The notes under the pieces were generated by a model. That model made no database searches. It was not told the origin of the DNA and saw only the letters and a list, made by a program, of their open reading frames with translations. A stretch of DNA of 42,671 bases from an uncultured Ruminococcus sp. (lineage in GTDB: Bacteria; Bacillota; Clostridia; Oscillospirales; Ruminococcaceae): the NCBI GenBank assembly GCA_946413815.1, contig CAMKMD010000035.1:1-42671 (forward strand). The letters run 5' to 3'. This document shows, one piece after another, positions 18,992-26,771 of the stretch. A program made the position numbers and the translations under genes. Each line of letters begins with the position of its first letter. The stretch's first letter is position 1.

Positions 18992-19504
18992 ATGTTACAT
19001 ATTTACTGTGGAAACGGAAAAGGAAAAACAACAGCAGCGGTGGGGCTGACAGTAAGAGCAGCCGGCAGCGGAATGAAGGCAGTATTCGTTCAGTACCTGA
19101 AGAACGGTACCTCCTCGGAGATATCGCAGCTGCGTGCGCTGGGAGTAACAGTAATGGCAGCGGAGAGCTGTACAAAATTCACCTTTCAGATGAACGATGC
19201 GGAGAAGGGTGAACTCAGAGCAGAGCATGACGCCATGACAGAGAAATGCAGGAGTATGCTCGGAGAGAGGGTACAGCTCCTCGTCCTTGACGAATTCATC
19301 GGCGCATACAGCAAGGAACTGCTGAACAGAGAAAAGGCGCTTGCACTTATAGATGAGGCGAAGGAGAAAGGATGTGAAGTTGTCCTTACCGGCAGGGACC
19401 CCGCCCCGGAGCTTGAAGAGAGGGCTGATTATATAACAGAGATGAAAGCCGTGCGGCATCCCTACGACAAAGGAGTGCAGGCACGGAAGGGGATTGAGTA
19501 TTGA
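18992..19504 (+). CDS. cobO: Cob(I)alamin adenosyltransferase (CobO/BtuR type)
   Basis: Makes adenosylcobalamin from reduced corrinoid and ATP. The 170-residue protein has the P-loop GNGKGKTTAAVGL at its N-terminus (residues about 6-18), FVQYLKN after the second strand, and LLVLDEF as the Walker-B-like strand, all as in CobA/CobO enzymes. The start at 18992 follows AGAGGTG; an in-frame ATG at 18974 lies before the predicted transcription start. It is a lone plus-strand gene among minus-strand cellulosomal genes, so it probably serves corrinoid salvage rather than a local pathway. Confidence 0.92.
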   Translation: MLHIYCGNGKGKTTAAVGLTVRAAGSGMKAVFVQYLKNGTSSEISQLRALGVTVMAAESCTKFTFQMNDAEKGELRAEHDAMTEKCRSMLGERVQLLVLDEFIGAYSKELLNREKALALIDEAKEKGCEVVLTGRDPAPELEERADYITEMKAVRHPYDKGVQARKGIEY

Positions 19505-19596
19505 AAAACAGCTGTAAAAGCCTCCTGAATTCTGAGACGGAATAAAGTGTGTAAGTGTAAATTGCTCCACGTCTAACACTTAGCCATTCCAAAGGC

Positions 19597-19628
19597 AACG
19601 CCCTCAGAGTAATCTGAGGGCGTTCTTG
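19597..19628 (+). terminator. Terminator downstream of cobO
   Basis: A perfect 12-bp stem AACGCCCTCAGA/TCTGAGGGCGTT (19597-19608 with 19613-19624) closes a 4-nt GTAA loop and is followed by CTTGTG. The T-run is weak. It lies 93 bases after the stop, and the stretch from 19629 to 19725 shows nothing else. Confidence 0.7.
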
Positions 19629-19725
19629 TGCGGGCGTATACTACTTCACAATTCTAAACCGGTTTTGCCAATCCTGCAAGGTCAGTTATCTGCTTAAATG
19701 AAAAGAATCGCTGACAATTACAAAT

Positions 19726-19757
19726 AAAAAGCGCCCCACAATTGCGGGGCGCTCTTT
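19726..19757. terminator. Terminator of the LRR surface protein gene
   Basis: An 8-bp stem AGCGCCCC/GGGGCGCT (19730-19737 with 19746-19753) is flanked by an A-run on the left and CTTTT on the right, so it works in both directions. It lies just after the minus-strand stop codon. Confidence 0.85.
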
Positions 19758-19767
19758 TATGCTGTTA

Positions 19768-22053
19768 TCATGCGAAATAGTTCTTGGCTGATGTGTAGTA
19801 GACCATCATAGACTTGAGTATCTCCTTCAGGCTTGCGCTTGAGGAAGAACTTGCAAGCTTCTTGCTGGTGTATGTTGGAATGCTATAGGTCAGTGTATCA
19901 CTGATATTCTTGTTGTTTTCCTGTATAACAGCCGTTACAGCCTGCATGGAATCCTTTGCGGCAATGCCTGTAAAATCGCACCTGAGCTCGTTTGCGTAAT
20001 CGCCCTTTGTGAACTTGCTGTAAGGGATATTCACTGTCTGGCTTTCACCATGGACGTTATTGTATGTGAGATGCAGATTTACCTTGCTTGTGTCAACGCC
20101 GCTGCTAAACTCCATGAAGTACACAAGAGCGATGCTGTTGCCGAGATTCAGGTTCTTTCCAGTGAACTTTGCCTTTGCGCCGGAGAGAGTCTGAACTTTT
20201 TCATAGTTCGGTACGTTGATGTTATTGAAGTTTGATGCGTATGCCTTCTGCTGTGCTGTAAGGTTCTTGTTTACAAGATCTCCTGTATTGTATTTGAAGT
20301 ACTGCTGAGCCTGTGCGCCGTAGTTGAGCATATCCACAAGGAGAGTTTTCAGCTTTCCCTGTGTATCGCTCTTGGTCAGCTTATTCATGGCATACTGCTT
20401 TATGCTGTATACATCCGCAGTGCTGGTGAAGATCTTGTCGTTTTTCTTTGCGCTGAGAACAGCGGTCACGTTGCTGCCCATTTCCTTTGCGGCTATGCCA
20501 TTGAAACGGAATTCATATTCCAGACCGTAGCTGTTGTCTGTCGGTGTGCCCGCCTTTATTGTCGTTTGCTTGTAGGTCTTGTTTCCGTTTGCATCGAAGT
20601 ATTCTTTTATCAGAGACAGTTTGATGTCAGTGTATTCTTCAAGGCCGGCGGCAGGAACGTAGTAAACTATACTGAGGTTATTGCCGAGGGAGACATTATG
20701 GCTGAACTTTACATCCAACTTGTTTATGTTTGTGAAGTATCCTGGACCGCCGTCGCCGTCTATACGGGCATAGTCGCCGTGGTTGTAGTCATAGCTGTCT
20801 CTATAGCGCGTTCCATTTCCGCCGACGATGCTTGTGCAGTATAAGAACATATTATGAGCGTCACAGTTCTTCAGATTCCATGAATCCTTTACATAAATCG
20901 TTTTCAGCTTTTCACAGCCCTGGAACATTTCCCATATTTCTGTTGCATTGTCAAGTTCCCAGTTGTCGGCTCTTACTGTAGTGAGGTTCACACACTTATA
21001 GAACATGGCATCCATCGTTTTAATGTTGCTTGTATCAAGGTTTCTGAGATCAACAGAGGTCAGGTTATCACATTCCATGAACATTGAATCGGCCGACGTA
21101 GCTTTAGTTTTCTTAAAGCTTCTAAGATCGAGTGAAGTTAAGTTTTTGCAGTATGCGAACATATATACAAGAGAATCAGCGTTGCTGATATCGAAGCTGC
21201 TGACATCAAGGTCTGTAAGACTTGTGCATCCATTGAACATATTTATAAATACACTGACATTGCTTGTATCAAAATTATGAAGATCAAGCTTTTCTAAGCT
21301 TGAGCACTTGTTGAACATATTGGACATATTCACGACATTTGATGTATTAAAGCTGCTCACATCAAGTGTTTTAAGATTGCTGCACATTGAAAACATTGTC
21401 ATCATGTATGTTACATTGCTTGTATCAAAGCTGCTCAGATCAAGCGATTCAACACTTGATCCGCTGAACATATACGCCATATCTGTGACTTTAGATGTAT
21501 TGAAGCTGCTGAGATCAACTGTTTTTAATCCGCATTCATTGAACATACTGGACATAGTTGTAACATTTTTTGTGTTGAAACCGCTGAGATCGAGTGCAGT
21601 GAGTGATTTACATTTATCGAACATGCATCCCATATTAGTAACTTTGCTTGTATCCCAGCCGTCCATCTTAATTGTGACAGCTTTTTCACATCGGTAAAAC
21701 ATACAACTCATATTTGTAACATTGCTTGTGTCGGCATTAGAAAGATCAATGTATAATACGTCTGAGAAACCCGCGAACAGATAATTACAATCAGCAGGAA
21801 GGACAGTTCCTTTCTCGGCAGTAATGGTCTTAACAATTCCGTGTTTGCCACCCCAATAGAGCTTTACTTCTTCCGCATCAACATTGCCCTTAAGTGTAAG
21901 TGTTCCTGTTTCATTGTCAAAAGAAATGCACGAAGTTGCCTCCGCCGTAATAGAACTGTCACTGATAGAGAATCCGTCGGGTACAAAAGCCGGTGCTCCG
22001 GCTGTAAGCAATAGAGCGAATACAAATGCAGTAGTTTTTTTGATTATATTCAT
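19768..22053 (-). CDS. Secreted BspA-like leucine-rich-repeat protein
   Basis: A 761-residue exported protein. A signal peptide (MNIIKKTTAFVFALLLTAGAPAF) precedes about 13 LRR units of the DUF285/BspA type, each 23-25 residues with the pattern LDLSSFNTSNVTDMSNMFxxC. The C-terminal 320 residues hold two tandem copies of an unrecognised module (SLGNNLSIVYYV...GIAAKEMGSNVTAVL...LKTLLVDMLNYGAQAQQYF and NLGNSIALVYFM...GIAAKDSMQAVTAVI...LKEILKSMMVYYTSAKNYF). There is no dockerin, sortase motif or membrane anchor. The start at 22053 is set by GGAGGAAC. Base composition is clearly more AT-rich than in the cellulase genes. BspA-type repeats are linked to adhesion; the role here is unproven. Confidence 0.88.
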   Translation of the reverse strand: MNIIKKTTAFVFALLLTAGAPAFVPDGFSISDSSITAEATSCISFDNETGTLTLKGNVDAEEVKLYWGGKHGIVKTITAEKGTVLPADCNYLFAGFSDVLYIDLSNADTSNVTNMSCMFYRCEKAVTIKMDGWDTSKVTNMGCMFDKCKSLTALDLSGFNTKNVTTMSSMFNECGLKTVDLSSFNTSKVTDMAYMFSGSSVESLDLSSFDTSNVTYMMTMFSMCSNLKTLDVSSFNTSNVVNMSNMFNKCSSLEKLDLHNFDTSNVSVFINMFNGCTSLTDLDVSSFDISNADSLVYMFAYCKNLTSLDLRSFKKTKATSADSMFMECDNLTSVDLRNLDTSNIKTMDAMFYKCVNLTTVRADNWELDNATEIWEMFQGCEKLKTIYVKDSWNLKNCDAHNMFLYCTSIVGGNGTRYRDSYDYNHGDYARIDGDGGPGYFTNINKLDVKFSHNVSLGNNLSIVYYVPAAGLEEYTDIKLSLIKEYFDANGNKTYKQTTIKAGTPTDNSYGLEYEFRFNGIAAKEMGSNVTAVLSAKKNDKIFTSTADVYSIKQYAMNKLTKSDTQGKLKTLLVDMLNYGAQAQQYFKYNTGDLVNKNLTAQQKAYASNFNNINVPNYEKVQTLSGAKAKFTGKNLNLGNSIALVYFMEFSSGVDTSKVNLHLTYNNVHGESQTVNIPYSKFTKGDYANELRCDFTGIAAKDSMQAVTAVIQENNKNISDTLTYSIPTYTSKKLASSSSSASLKEILKSMMVYYTSAKNYFA

Positions 22054-22077
22054 ATTGTTCCTCCATAATAGTAAAAT

Positions 22078-22161
22078 TATAATGGTAAATTGCATAGCAC
22101 GATGATCGTATGAATTTCCGGAAATCTTATGTCATATATACGTCATAGCTTTACCATTATA
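22078..22161. repeat. Perfect 12-bp inverted repeat carrying the LRR gene -10 box
   Basis: TATAATGGTAAA at 22078-22089 on the plus strand recurs exactly on the minus strand at 22161-22150, 60 bases apart. The minus-strand copy supplies the -10 box of the LRR gene (TATAAT, with a weak ATGACT -35 upstream). In RNA, the GGTAAA near the 5' end could pair with TTTACC near the ribosome binding site. A palindrome TTTCCGGAAA lies in the loop. Confidence 0.7.
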
Positions 22162-22215
22162 TCATAAAAGTATTTAAAAAGTCATTAAAATATTATTATT
22201 TTTTTGTTACAAAAA

Positions 22216-22242
22216 AAGACCCGGAGATAATCTCCGGGCCGG
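22216..22242 (-). terminator. Terminator of the LRR-dockerin gene
   Basis: An 8-bp stem CCCGGAGA (22220-22227) with TCTCCGGG (22231-22238) closes a 3-nt loop. Read on the minus strand it is followed by TCTTTTTTTG. Confidence 0.88.
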
Positions 22243-22255
22243 AAATGGTAATCAG

Positions 22256-23812
22256 TTAATCTCTTTTGATGGCCACGATACCCGCATCTATCTTCTGGAT
22301 AGTGATAGCGTCAGTACCTGTGATACCGGGATTCCCGTCAACATCTGCATTGATAAGTCCCTGAGACTGTATCGGGTACTTGGACTTGTTAACGATATAC
22401 TGGAGTACTGCAACACAGTCGGAAACGGTTACCTTTCCGTCAAGATTTGCGTCTCCCGGAACCTTGCTGACAGCAGCCGTACTTGAAGAGGTCGGCTTGA
22501 CAGCTGTGGTAGTTTTAGGAACAGCTGTAGTCTTGGGAGCGGCAGTAGTCTTTGCAGCGGCAGTAGTCTTTGCAGCGGCAGTGGTCTTTGCAGCGGCAGT
22601 GGTCTTTGCAGCGGCTGTAGTCTTTGCGGCAGCCGTAGTCTTTGCGGCAGCTGTAGTCTTTGCGGCAGCAGTGGTCTTTACAGCGGCAGTAGTCTTTGCG
22701 GCGGCTGTAGTCTTTGCGGCAGCAGTGGTCTTTGCAGCGGCGGTAGTCTTTGCGGCAGCCGTAGTCTTTGCAGCGGCAGTGGTCTTTGCGGCAGCCGTAG
22801 TCTTTGCAGCGGCTGTAGTCTTTGCGGCAGCAGTGGTCTTTGCAGCAGCAGTAGTCTTTGCAGCAGCCGTAGTCTTAACAGCCGCAGTAGTTTTTGCGGG
22901 AGCGGTGGTGGCAGGTGTTGTTGCGGGAGCAGTCACCGGAGCAGCAGGTGTGGTGCCTGTCATGGTCAGATATCCGGGAGTTCCTTTAGAATCGATGCAG
23001 GCATATGTTCCGTCGATAATGCTGCTGTCAAAAGGAGTGCCGTTTCCGCCTGAAAGGCTTGAACAGGAATAGAACATAGAGCTTGTATTGGTATCCTTTC
23101 CGATGGCCCATGACTTGCCTGCGTATATGGTTTTAAGTCCCGAGCACATATTGAACATATTGCTCATTTCTTTTACCTTGCTTGTATTGAAACTGCTGAC
23201 ATCGAGTTCGGTAAGAGCAAGGCAGTCATAGAACATGAAGGACATATCGGTGACCTTGGCTGTATCAAAGGAGCTGATATTGAGCTTGCTGAGTGAATAG
23301 CAGTAATAGAACATATTGGACATAACTGTTACATTGCTTGTATCCCAGCTGCTGAGATCAAGAGATGTCAGGCCATAACAATAACCGAATGTCATAGTCA
23401 TATTGGTAACATTGCTGGTGTCAAGGCCTTTAAGATTAAGTGAAGTCAATTCATAACAGCCGTAGAACATGGCGGACATATTAGTGACTTTACTTGAATC
23501 AGCATTTGAAAGATCGATTGAAGTAACTGAACTGAAGTTTATGAATAGTGCAGAGCAGTTTTCAGGCAGAATCGTGCCCTTCTCAGCTACAACAGATTTG
23601 ACAGATGAACCGTTGTAACTTTTCACCTCAGCCGGGTCGATTGTACCGCTGAGGGTCAGGGTGCCGGTCTTTTCATCGAAAGTAACGGCTTCAGCTGCAT
23701 CTGCTGTGATGGAATGGGTGCTGACCGGAGCTTTGGAGATCCCGGACGGTGCGGCACCTGTGATGAGTGCGAATGAAAGGAGGACAGCAGCTGTCCTTTT
23801 AATAAAACTCAT
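22256..23812 (-). CDS. LRR-KTTAAA-repeat-dockerin protein
   Basis: A 518-residue secreted protein with no catalytic domain seen. Order: signal peptide (MSFIKRTAAVLLSFALITGAAPSG), about six BspA/DUF285 leucine-rich units (LDTSNVTNMTMTFGYC pattern), a short GTPFDSSIIDGTYACIDSKGTPGYLT cap, a Thr/Pro/Ala stretch, a tract of six-residue KTTAAA units, and a type I dockerin (GDANLDGKVTVSDCV; ADVDGNPGITGTDA). Both calcium loops look intact, so it should dock to a type I cohesin. The start at 23812 follows GGAGGAAT. It is a close relative of the neighbouring LRR gene but with a dockerin in place of the duplicated C-terminal module. Confidence 0.9.
   Translation of the reverse strand: MSFIKRTAAVLLSFALITGAAPSGISKAPVSTHSITADAAEAVTFDEKTGTLTLSGTIDPAEVKSYNGSSVKSVVAEKGTILPENCSALFINFSSVTSIDLSNADSSKVTNMSAMFYGCYELTSLNLKGLDTSNVTNMTMTFGYCYGLTSLDLSSWDTSNVTVMSNMFYYCYSLSKLNISSFDTAKVTDMSFMFYDCLALTELDVSSFNTSKVKEMSNMFNMCSGLKTIYAGKSWAIGKDTNTSSMFYSCSSLSGGNGTPFDSSIIDGTYACIDSKGTPGYLTMTGTTPAAPVTAPATTPATTAPAKTTAAVKTTAAAKTTAAAKTTAAAKTTAAAKTTAAAKTTAAAKTTAAAKTTAAAKTTAAAKTTAAAKTTAAVKTTAAAKTTAAAKTTAAAKTTAAAKTTAAAKTTAAAKTTAAAKTTAAPKTTAVPKTTTAVKPTSSSTAAVSKVPGDANLDGKVTVSDCVAVLQYIVNKSKYPIQSQGLINADVDGNPGITGTDAITIQKIDAGIVAIKRD
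22541..22900 (-). repeat. Twenty 18-bp tandem units encoding KTTAAA
   Basis: Exactly 360 bases, 20 x 18, coding six-residue units. At the protein level almost every unit is KTTAAA; at the DNA level the units differ by synonymous changes (GCA/GCG/GCC/GCT for Ala and ACT/ACC for Thr), so adjacent units are rarely identical over more than one or two periods. Confidence 0.95.
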
Positions 23813-23858
23813 TATTATTCCTCCGTTTAAGAAATATGATATTATGGTTTCTGGGTTG

Positions 23859-23906
23859 ATTGTGTCATTATATGACACAATGCTACTATTATATCATATA
23901 TGATAT
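23859..23906 (-). promoter_or_regulatory. Promoter region of the LRR-dockerin gene with two palindromes
   Basis: On the minus strand a TATAAT box overlaps a perfect 16-bp palindrome ATATCATATATGATAT (23891-23906). Just downstream lies a 9-bp inverted repeat ATTGTGTCA-N5-TGACACAAT (23859-23881) at the expected transcription start. The -35 box is weak. The arrangement suggests an operator or a 5' RNA hairpin. Confidence 0.55.
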
Positions 23907-24009
23907 TAAAAATCGTTGAAATAATATTATATTTCTATGACATTAAAATAACGGCGTTAAATTAAAAGTATGTACATTCTGTTAACTGATAAATGCATCA
24001 AACAAACAA

Positions 24010-24036
24010 GGCCCGGAGGCAAAGATCCTCCGGGCC
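24010..24036 (-). terminator. Terminator of the GH5 gene
   Basis: A 10-bp stem GGCCCGGAGG/CCTCCGGGCC closes a 7-nt loop. On the minus strand it is followed by TTGTTTGTTT. Confidence 0.8.
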
Positions 24037-24060
24037 GGAAATAGTATTCACTTAACCATA

Positions 24061-25902
24061 TCAGAAAGTAACGAGACCAGCGTCTATCTTTTGTATCATG
24101 ATAGCATCTCCGCCGGAGATACCCTCCTGACCGTCGATATCCGCATTGACGAGACCCTGGGGCTCGATGGGGTACTTGGACTGGTTAGCGATGTACTGGA
24201 GTACAGCTACACAGTCTGAAACAGTAACCTTTCCGTCGAGGTTGGCATCACCCGGAGTTGTCATTCCGCTGCTGCCTGAAGTGGTCTCAGCTGCTGTAGC
24301 GGTCTCAGCTGCTGTAGTGGGCTGAGTTGCAGGAACAGTTGTGACAGTAGTCTCTGTGGGTGCAGCAGTTGTAACGGTCTCAGGTGCTGTTGTGGAAGCG
24401 GGCTCTGTTGCTGTAGTAGCTGGGGGAGTCGTGGGTCTGGGCTGAGAACTTGCACCTCCGCCGTAGTAATCAGAAAGTGAGATTCCGTTGCCGGCCTGAC
24501 CGAGCTTGATCTGATGATCGAGACCGATGAACTGTCCGCCCTCTGTCTGCCAGAGTGCAGGCTTTACGAATTCATACTTCTCCTCGTCCCACTTGCCGAA
24601 GTCATCGTATACAAGTCCTCCGGTATCACCTGAGTTCTCGTTGAAGCACCAGAATGTGTGGTGGATGTGCTTGTCGATCATATAATCGCGGAGCTCCTGC
24701 ATCCAGTGCTTGTTCTCGCCGGTCGGGTCGTGCTGCTTGTCGATGAAGCCGCCCCATTCACCCATGAGCAGGGGATACATCTTCTCCTCAACAAGGTAAG
24801 CCCATGTATCGTACCAGTAATCTTCAAGGAGTGACTCGCGTGAGAAGGTCTTGGAATCGTCGTCCATATAGAACCATTTCTGCTTCCATACCAGCGGGCC
24901 GTAGTCATGAGGTGAGTAAACGATCTGAGATTTGAACTTGCCGATATCTACAGGGTTGTCCCTTACGCCTCTGAGGTTTCCGCCCCACCATGCGCCGAAT
25001 ATCTTTGAAGGCTCATCGTAGTGAGCGTAGTCAACAGCGGGAGTATTCCAGTCTGCACCCTTCTCGAAGTCGGGGTAGCATTCGATACCCTCGATCATGA
25101 TCAGCAGATTGGGGTTCTGGTTGAGGCAGGCCATAGCGCCGCGCTCAGCAGCAGCCTTCCAGTTGTTGTGGTCATTTGAATCATCCCACTTGGCGAACTC
25201 GCCCTCCTCCGGCTTTCCGTGAGGCTCGTTCTTGAGATCGATAGCGATGATGGTATCATCATCCTTATAGTAGTCGCAGAACCACTCGAGTGCCTCGAGC
25301 CAGTCCTCCTCTGAGAAGTTGTTGTCATACCAGAGGGGCTTCTGATGACCCATAGCAGCAGTAGTAGCGCTGTGGATGTCTACCATGATCTTCATGCCGT
25401 TCTCTCTGCACCAGTCAACAGCCATGTTCCAGATATCGAAGCTGTACTTCAGCTCATACTGACCGGCGCCGTCAACTCCGCCGCCCACTGTGAGCTCGGG
25501 GTTCTCGTAGGGGTTTACCATCATGGTGACCTCACCCACACCGCCGCCTGAATCGGGACCGTGCTTTTTCCACTGGAGGAGTATCTGTGTGGACATAGGT
25601 ACACGCAGGAGGTTGAAGCCGTGGTCGGCTATCTGATTGAGCATACTGTGCATATTCTTCGACCATACGCCGTCGAATACCTGACGTCCTGCATTGTAAC
25701 CGAACCAGTTTACGCCGGTGAGCCATACAGGATTTCCGTCCTTGTCAACTACTTCGGCGTTCTCGTTTACGTGGAGCCAGTCGTCTCCGTTTGCGCCCGG
25801 TTTGTCTTCAGCCGTTGCCGGAACACTGGTGATGGAGAATGTACCCAGCATCACAGCGGCAGCGACAGCGGACATGAACCGCTTCAGCTTGAATTTTTTC
25901 AT
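24061..25902 (-). CDS. GH5 cellulase with type I dockerin
   Basis: Secreted cellulosomal endoglucanase of 613 residues. A signal peptide ends near VPATAE (about 32). The GH5 TIM-barrel domain has the acid/base glutamate in IIAIDLKNEPHG and the nucleophile glutamate in YPLLMGEWGG, with GVNWFGYNAG near the start and FNLLRVPMS as the conserved Arg strand. A Thr/Pro/Glu linker of about 70 residues follows, then a dockerin (GDANLDGKVTVSDCV; ADIDGQEGISGGDA) almost the same as that of the LRR-dockerin protein. The start is backed by AGAGGGAAA. The GH5 subfamily is not assigned here. Confidence 0.95.
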   Translation of the reverse strand: MKKFKLKRFMSAVAAAVMLGTFSITSVPATAEDKPGANGDDWLHVNENAEVVDKDGNPVWLTGVNWFGYNAGRQVFDGVWSKNMHSMLNQIADHGFNLLRVPMSTQILLQWKKHGPDSGGGVGEVTMMVNPYENPELTVGGGVDGAGQYELKYSFDIWNMAVDWCRENGMKIMVDIHSATTAAMGHQKPLWYDNNFSEEDWLEALEWFCDYYKDDDTIIAIDLKNEPHGKPEEGEFAKWDDSNDHNNWKAAAERGAMACLNQNPNLLIMIEGIECYPDFEKGADWNTPAVDYAHYDEPSKIFGAWWGGNLRGVRDNPVDIGKFKSQIVYSPHDYGPLVWKQKWFYMDDDSKTFSRESLLEDYWYDTWAYLVEEKMYPLLMGEWGGFIDKQHDPTGENKHWMQELRDYMIDKHIHHTFWCFNENSGDTGGLVYDDFGKWDEEKYEFVKPALWQTEGGQFIGLDHQIKLGQAGNGISLSDYYGGGASSQPRPTTPPATTATEPASTTAPETVTTAAPTETTVTTVPATQPTTAAETATAAETTSGSSGMTTPGDANLDGKVTVSDCVAVLQYIANQSKYPIEPQGLVNADIDGQEGISGGDAIMIQKIDAGLVTF

Positions 25903-25958
25903 AATGATTTCCCTCTCTTCAGATCGTGCATAATCAGCCGATCTTATATTTTACCTAT

Positions 25959-25987
25959 ATTATACAACAATAGTGTTATGTTGTCAA
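25959..25987 (-). promoter_or_regulatory. Consensus sigma-A promoter of the GH5 gene with dyad
   Basis: On the minus strand, -35 TTGACA (25987-25982), 17-nt spacer and -10 TATAAT (25964-25959). The spacer holds a dyad ACAACA-N9-TGTTGT, which would fit a repressor site between the boxes. The leader is about 50 bases. Confidence 0.85.
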
Positions 25988-26098
25988 TAGATTTGTGGAG
26001 CGTGCATCTGCTGTTTCAATACAGATATATGATAATAATACTTCAATCTAACAAATTATGCAATATCTTTTAAATTGATCAGCGCTTCATTGTTGATA

Positions 26099-26127
26099 TT
26101 GACAAAAAGAGTGTTTTCTGATAGAAT
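26099..26127 (+). promoter_or_regulatory. Sigma-A promoter of the first ECF sigma gene
   Basis: -35 TTGACA (26099-26104), 17-nt spacer and -10 TAGAAT (26122-26127), about 31 bases before the start codon. Confidence 0.85.
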
Positions 26128-26158
26128 AATTATGTATTGCTGAAAGGAGGGAATGCTT

Positions 26159-26635
26159 TTGATCGCCGCAGAAGAATGTGACAGAATTATAAGGCAGTAT
26201 TACCGCGAGATATATAACTACTGCTTTGCACATCTCGGATATAACAAACACTCTGCGGAAGACTGTACGCAGGATGTGTTCGTGACCTTCTTTGCAAAGC
26301 ATGAATCGCTCAGAGCAGAGCAGATCAGGCTGTGGCTTTACCGGGCCGCTGACCTGACGATTAAGACCTTCCTCAGAAAGAACGGCAATACCGTAAGCAT
26401 AGAGGAGGTACCGGAGGTGCAGGAGATCCCGGATGATACGGTATTTCCCTCCGGCAGGGAAAGCCCTCTGGATGAGCTTGATGAGGAGGAGCGTCTTATC
26501 ATAGAGACGTACTACAGCACTGATTACGGAAGCAGGACAAGCGCAGCTAAGCGCCTTGGAATGAGTCTTCCTTCCCTTTATCAGAAGGTCCATAAGATCA
26601 AATTAAAGTTGAAAGGCGGTAATAATAGACAATGA
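26159..26635 (+). CDS. ECF-type RNA polymerase sigma factor (module 1)
   Basis: Alternative sigma factor of about 158 residues with region 2 (YREIYNYCFAHLGYNKHSAEDCTQDVFVTFF) and region 4 (LIIETYYSTDYGSRTSAAKRLGMSLPSLYQKVHKIKLKLK). The start is a judgement: AAAGGAGGG ends only 1-2 bases before the ATG at 26153, whereas the in-frame TTG at 26159 has the normal 8-base spacing and is chosen. The gene has a consensus housekeeping promoter. Genes for a membrane partner and an SPRTG surface protein follow in the same direction, so the three probably form one signalling unit. Confidence 0.85.
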   Translation: MIAAEECDRIIRQYYREIYNYCFAHLGYNKHSAEDCTQDVFVTFFAKHESLRAEQIRLWLYRAADLTIKTFLRKNGNTVSIEEVPEVQEIPDDTVFPSGRESPLDELDEEERLIIETYYSTDYGSRTSAAKRLGMSLPSLYQKVHKIKLKLKGGNNRQ

Positions 26636-26740
26636 TACCTGTTGAAAATTGTGCAGTTCTACAAAGATTCTCTACGCTGATAAAAAGTCGCCTGTTTTCC
26701 GACATTTATATAACAGAAGGAAATACAGCCGCCGTGAGAG

Positions 26741-26757
26741 ACAGTCACTGTGACTGT
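26741..26757 (+). promoter_or_regulatory. 17-bp inverted repeat beside the ribosome binding site of the anti-sigma-like gene
   Basis: ACAGTCAC-T-GTGACTGT is a perfect 8+8 bp dyad directly before AAGGAG. The 136 bases between the sigma gene and its partner contain no other clear signal. Confidence 0.5.
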
Positions 26758-26771
26758 AAGGAGAGGATCCT

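Noticed and set aside
22541..22900. Possible CRISPR array (regular short repeats)
   Set aside because: Units are contiguous 18-mers without spacers and stay in frame as KTTAAA inside a coding region.
22380..23072. Long plus-strand frame of AAVVFA repeats
   Set aside because: It is the antisense shadow of the 18-bp repeats in the LRR-dockerin gene; it has no ribosome binding site and the other strand has signal peptide, LRR and dockerin.
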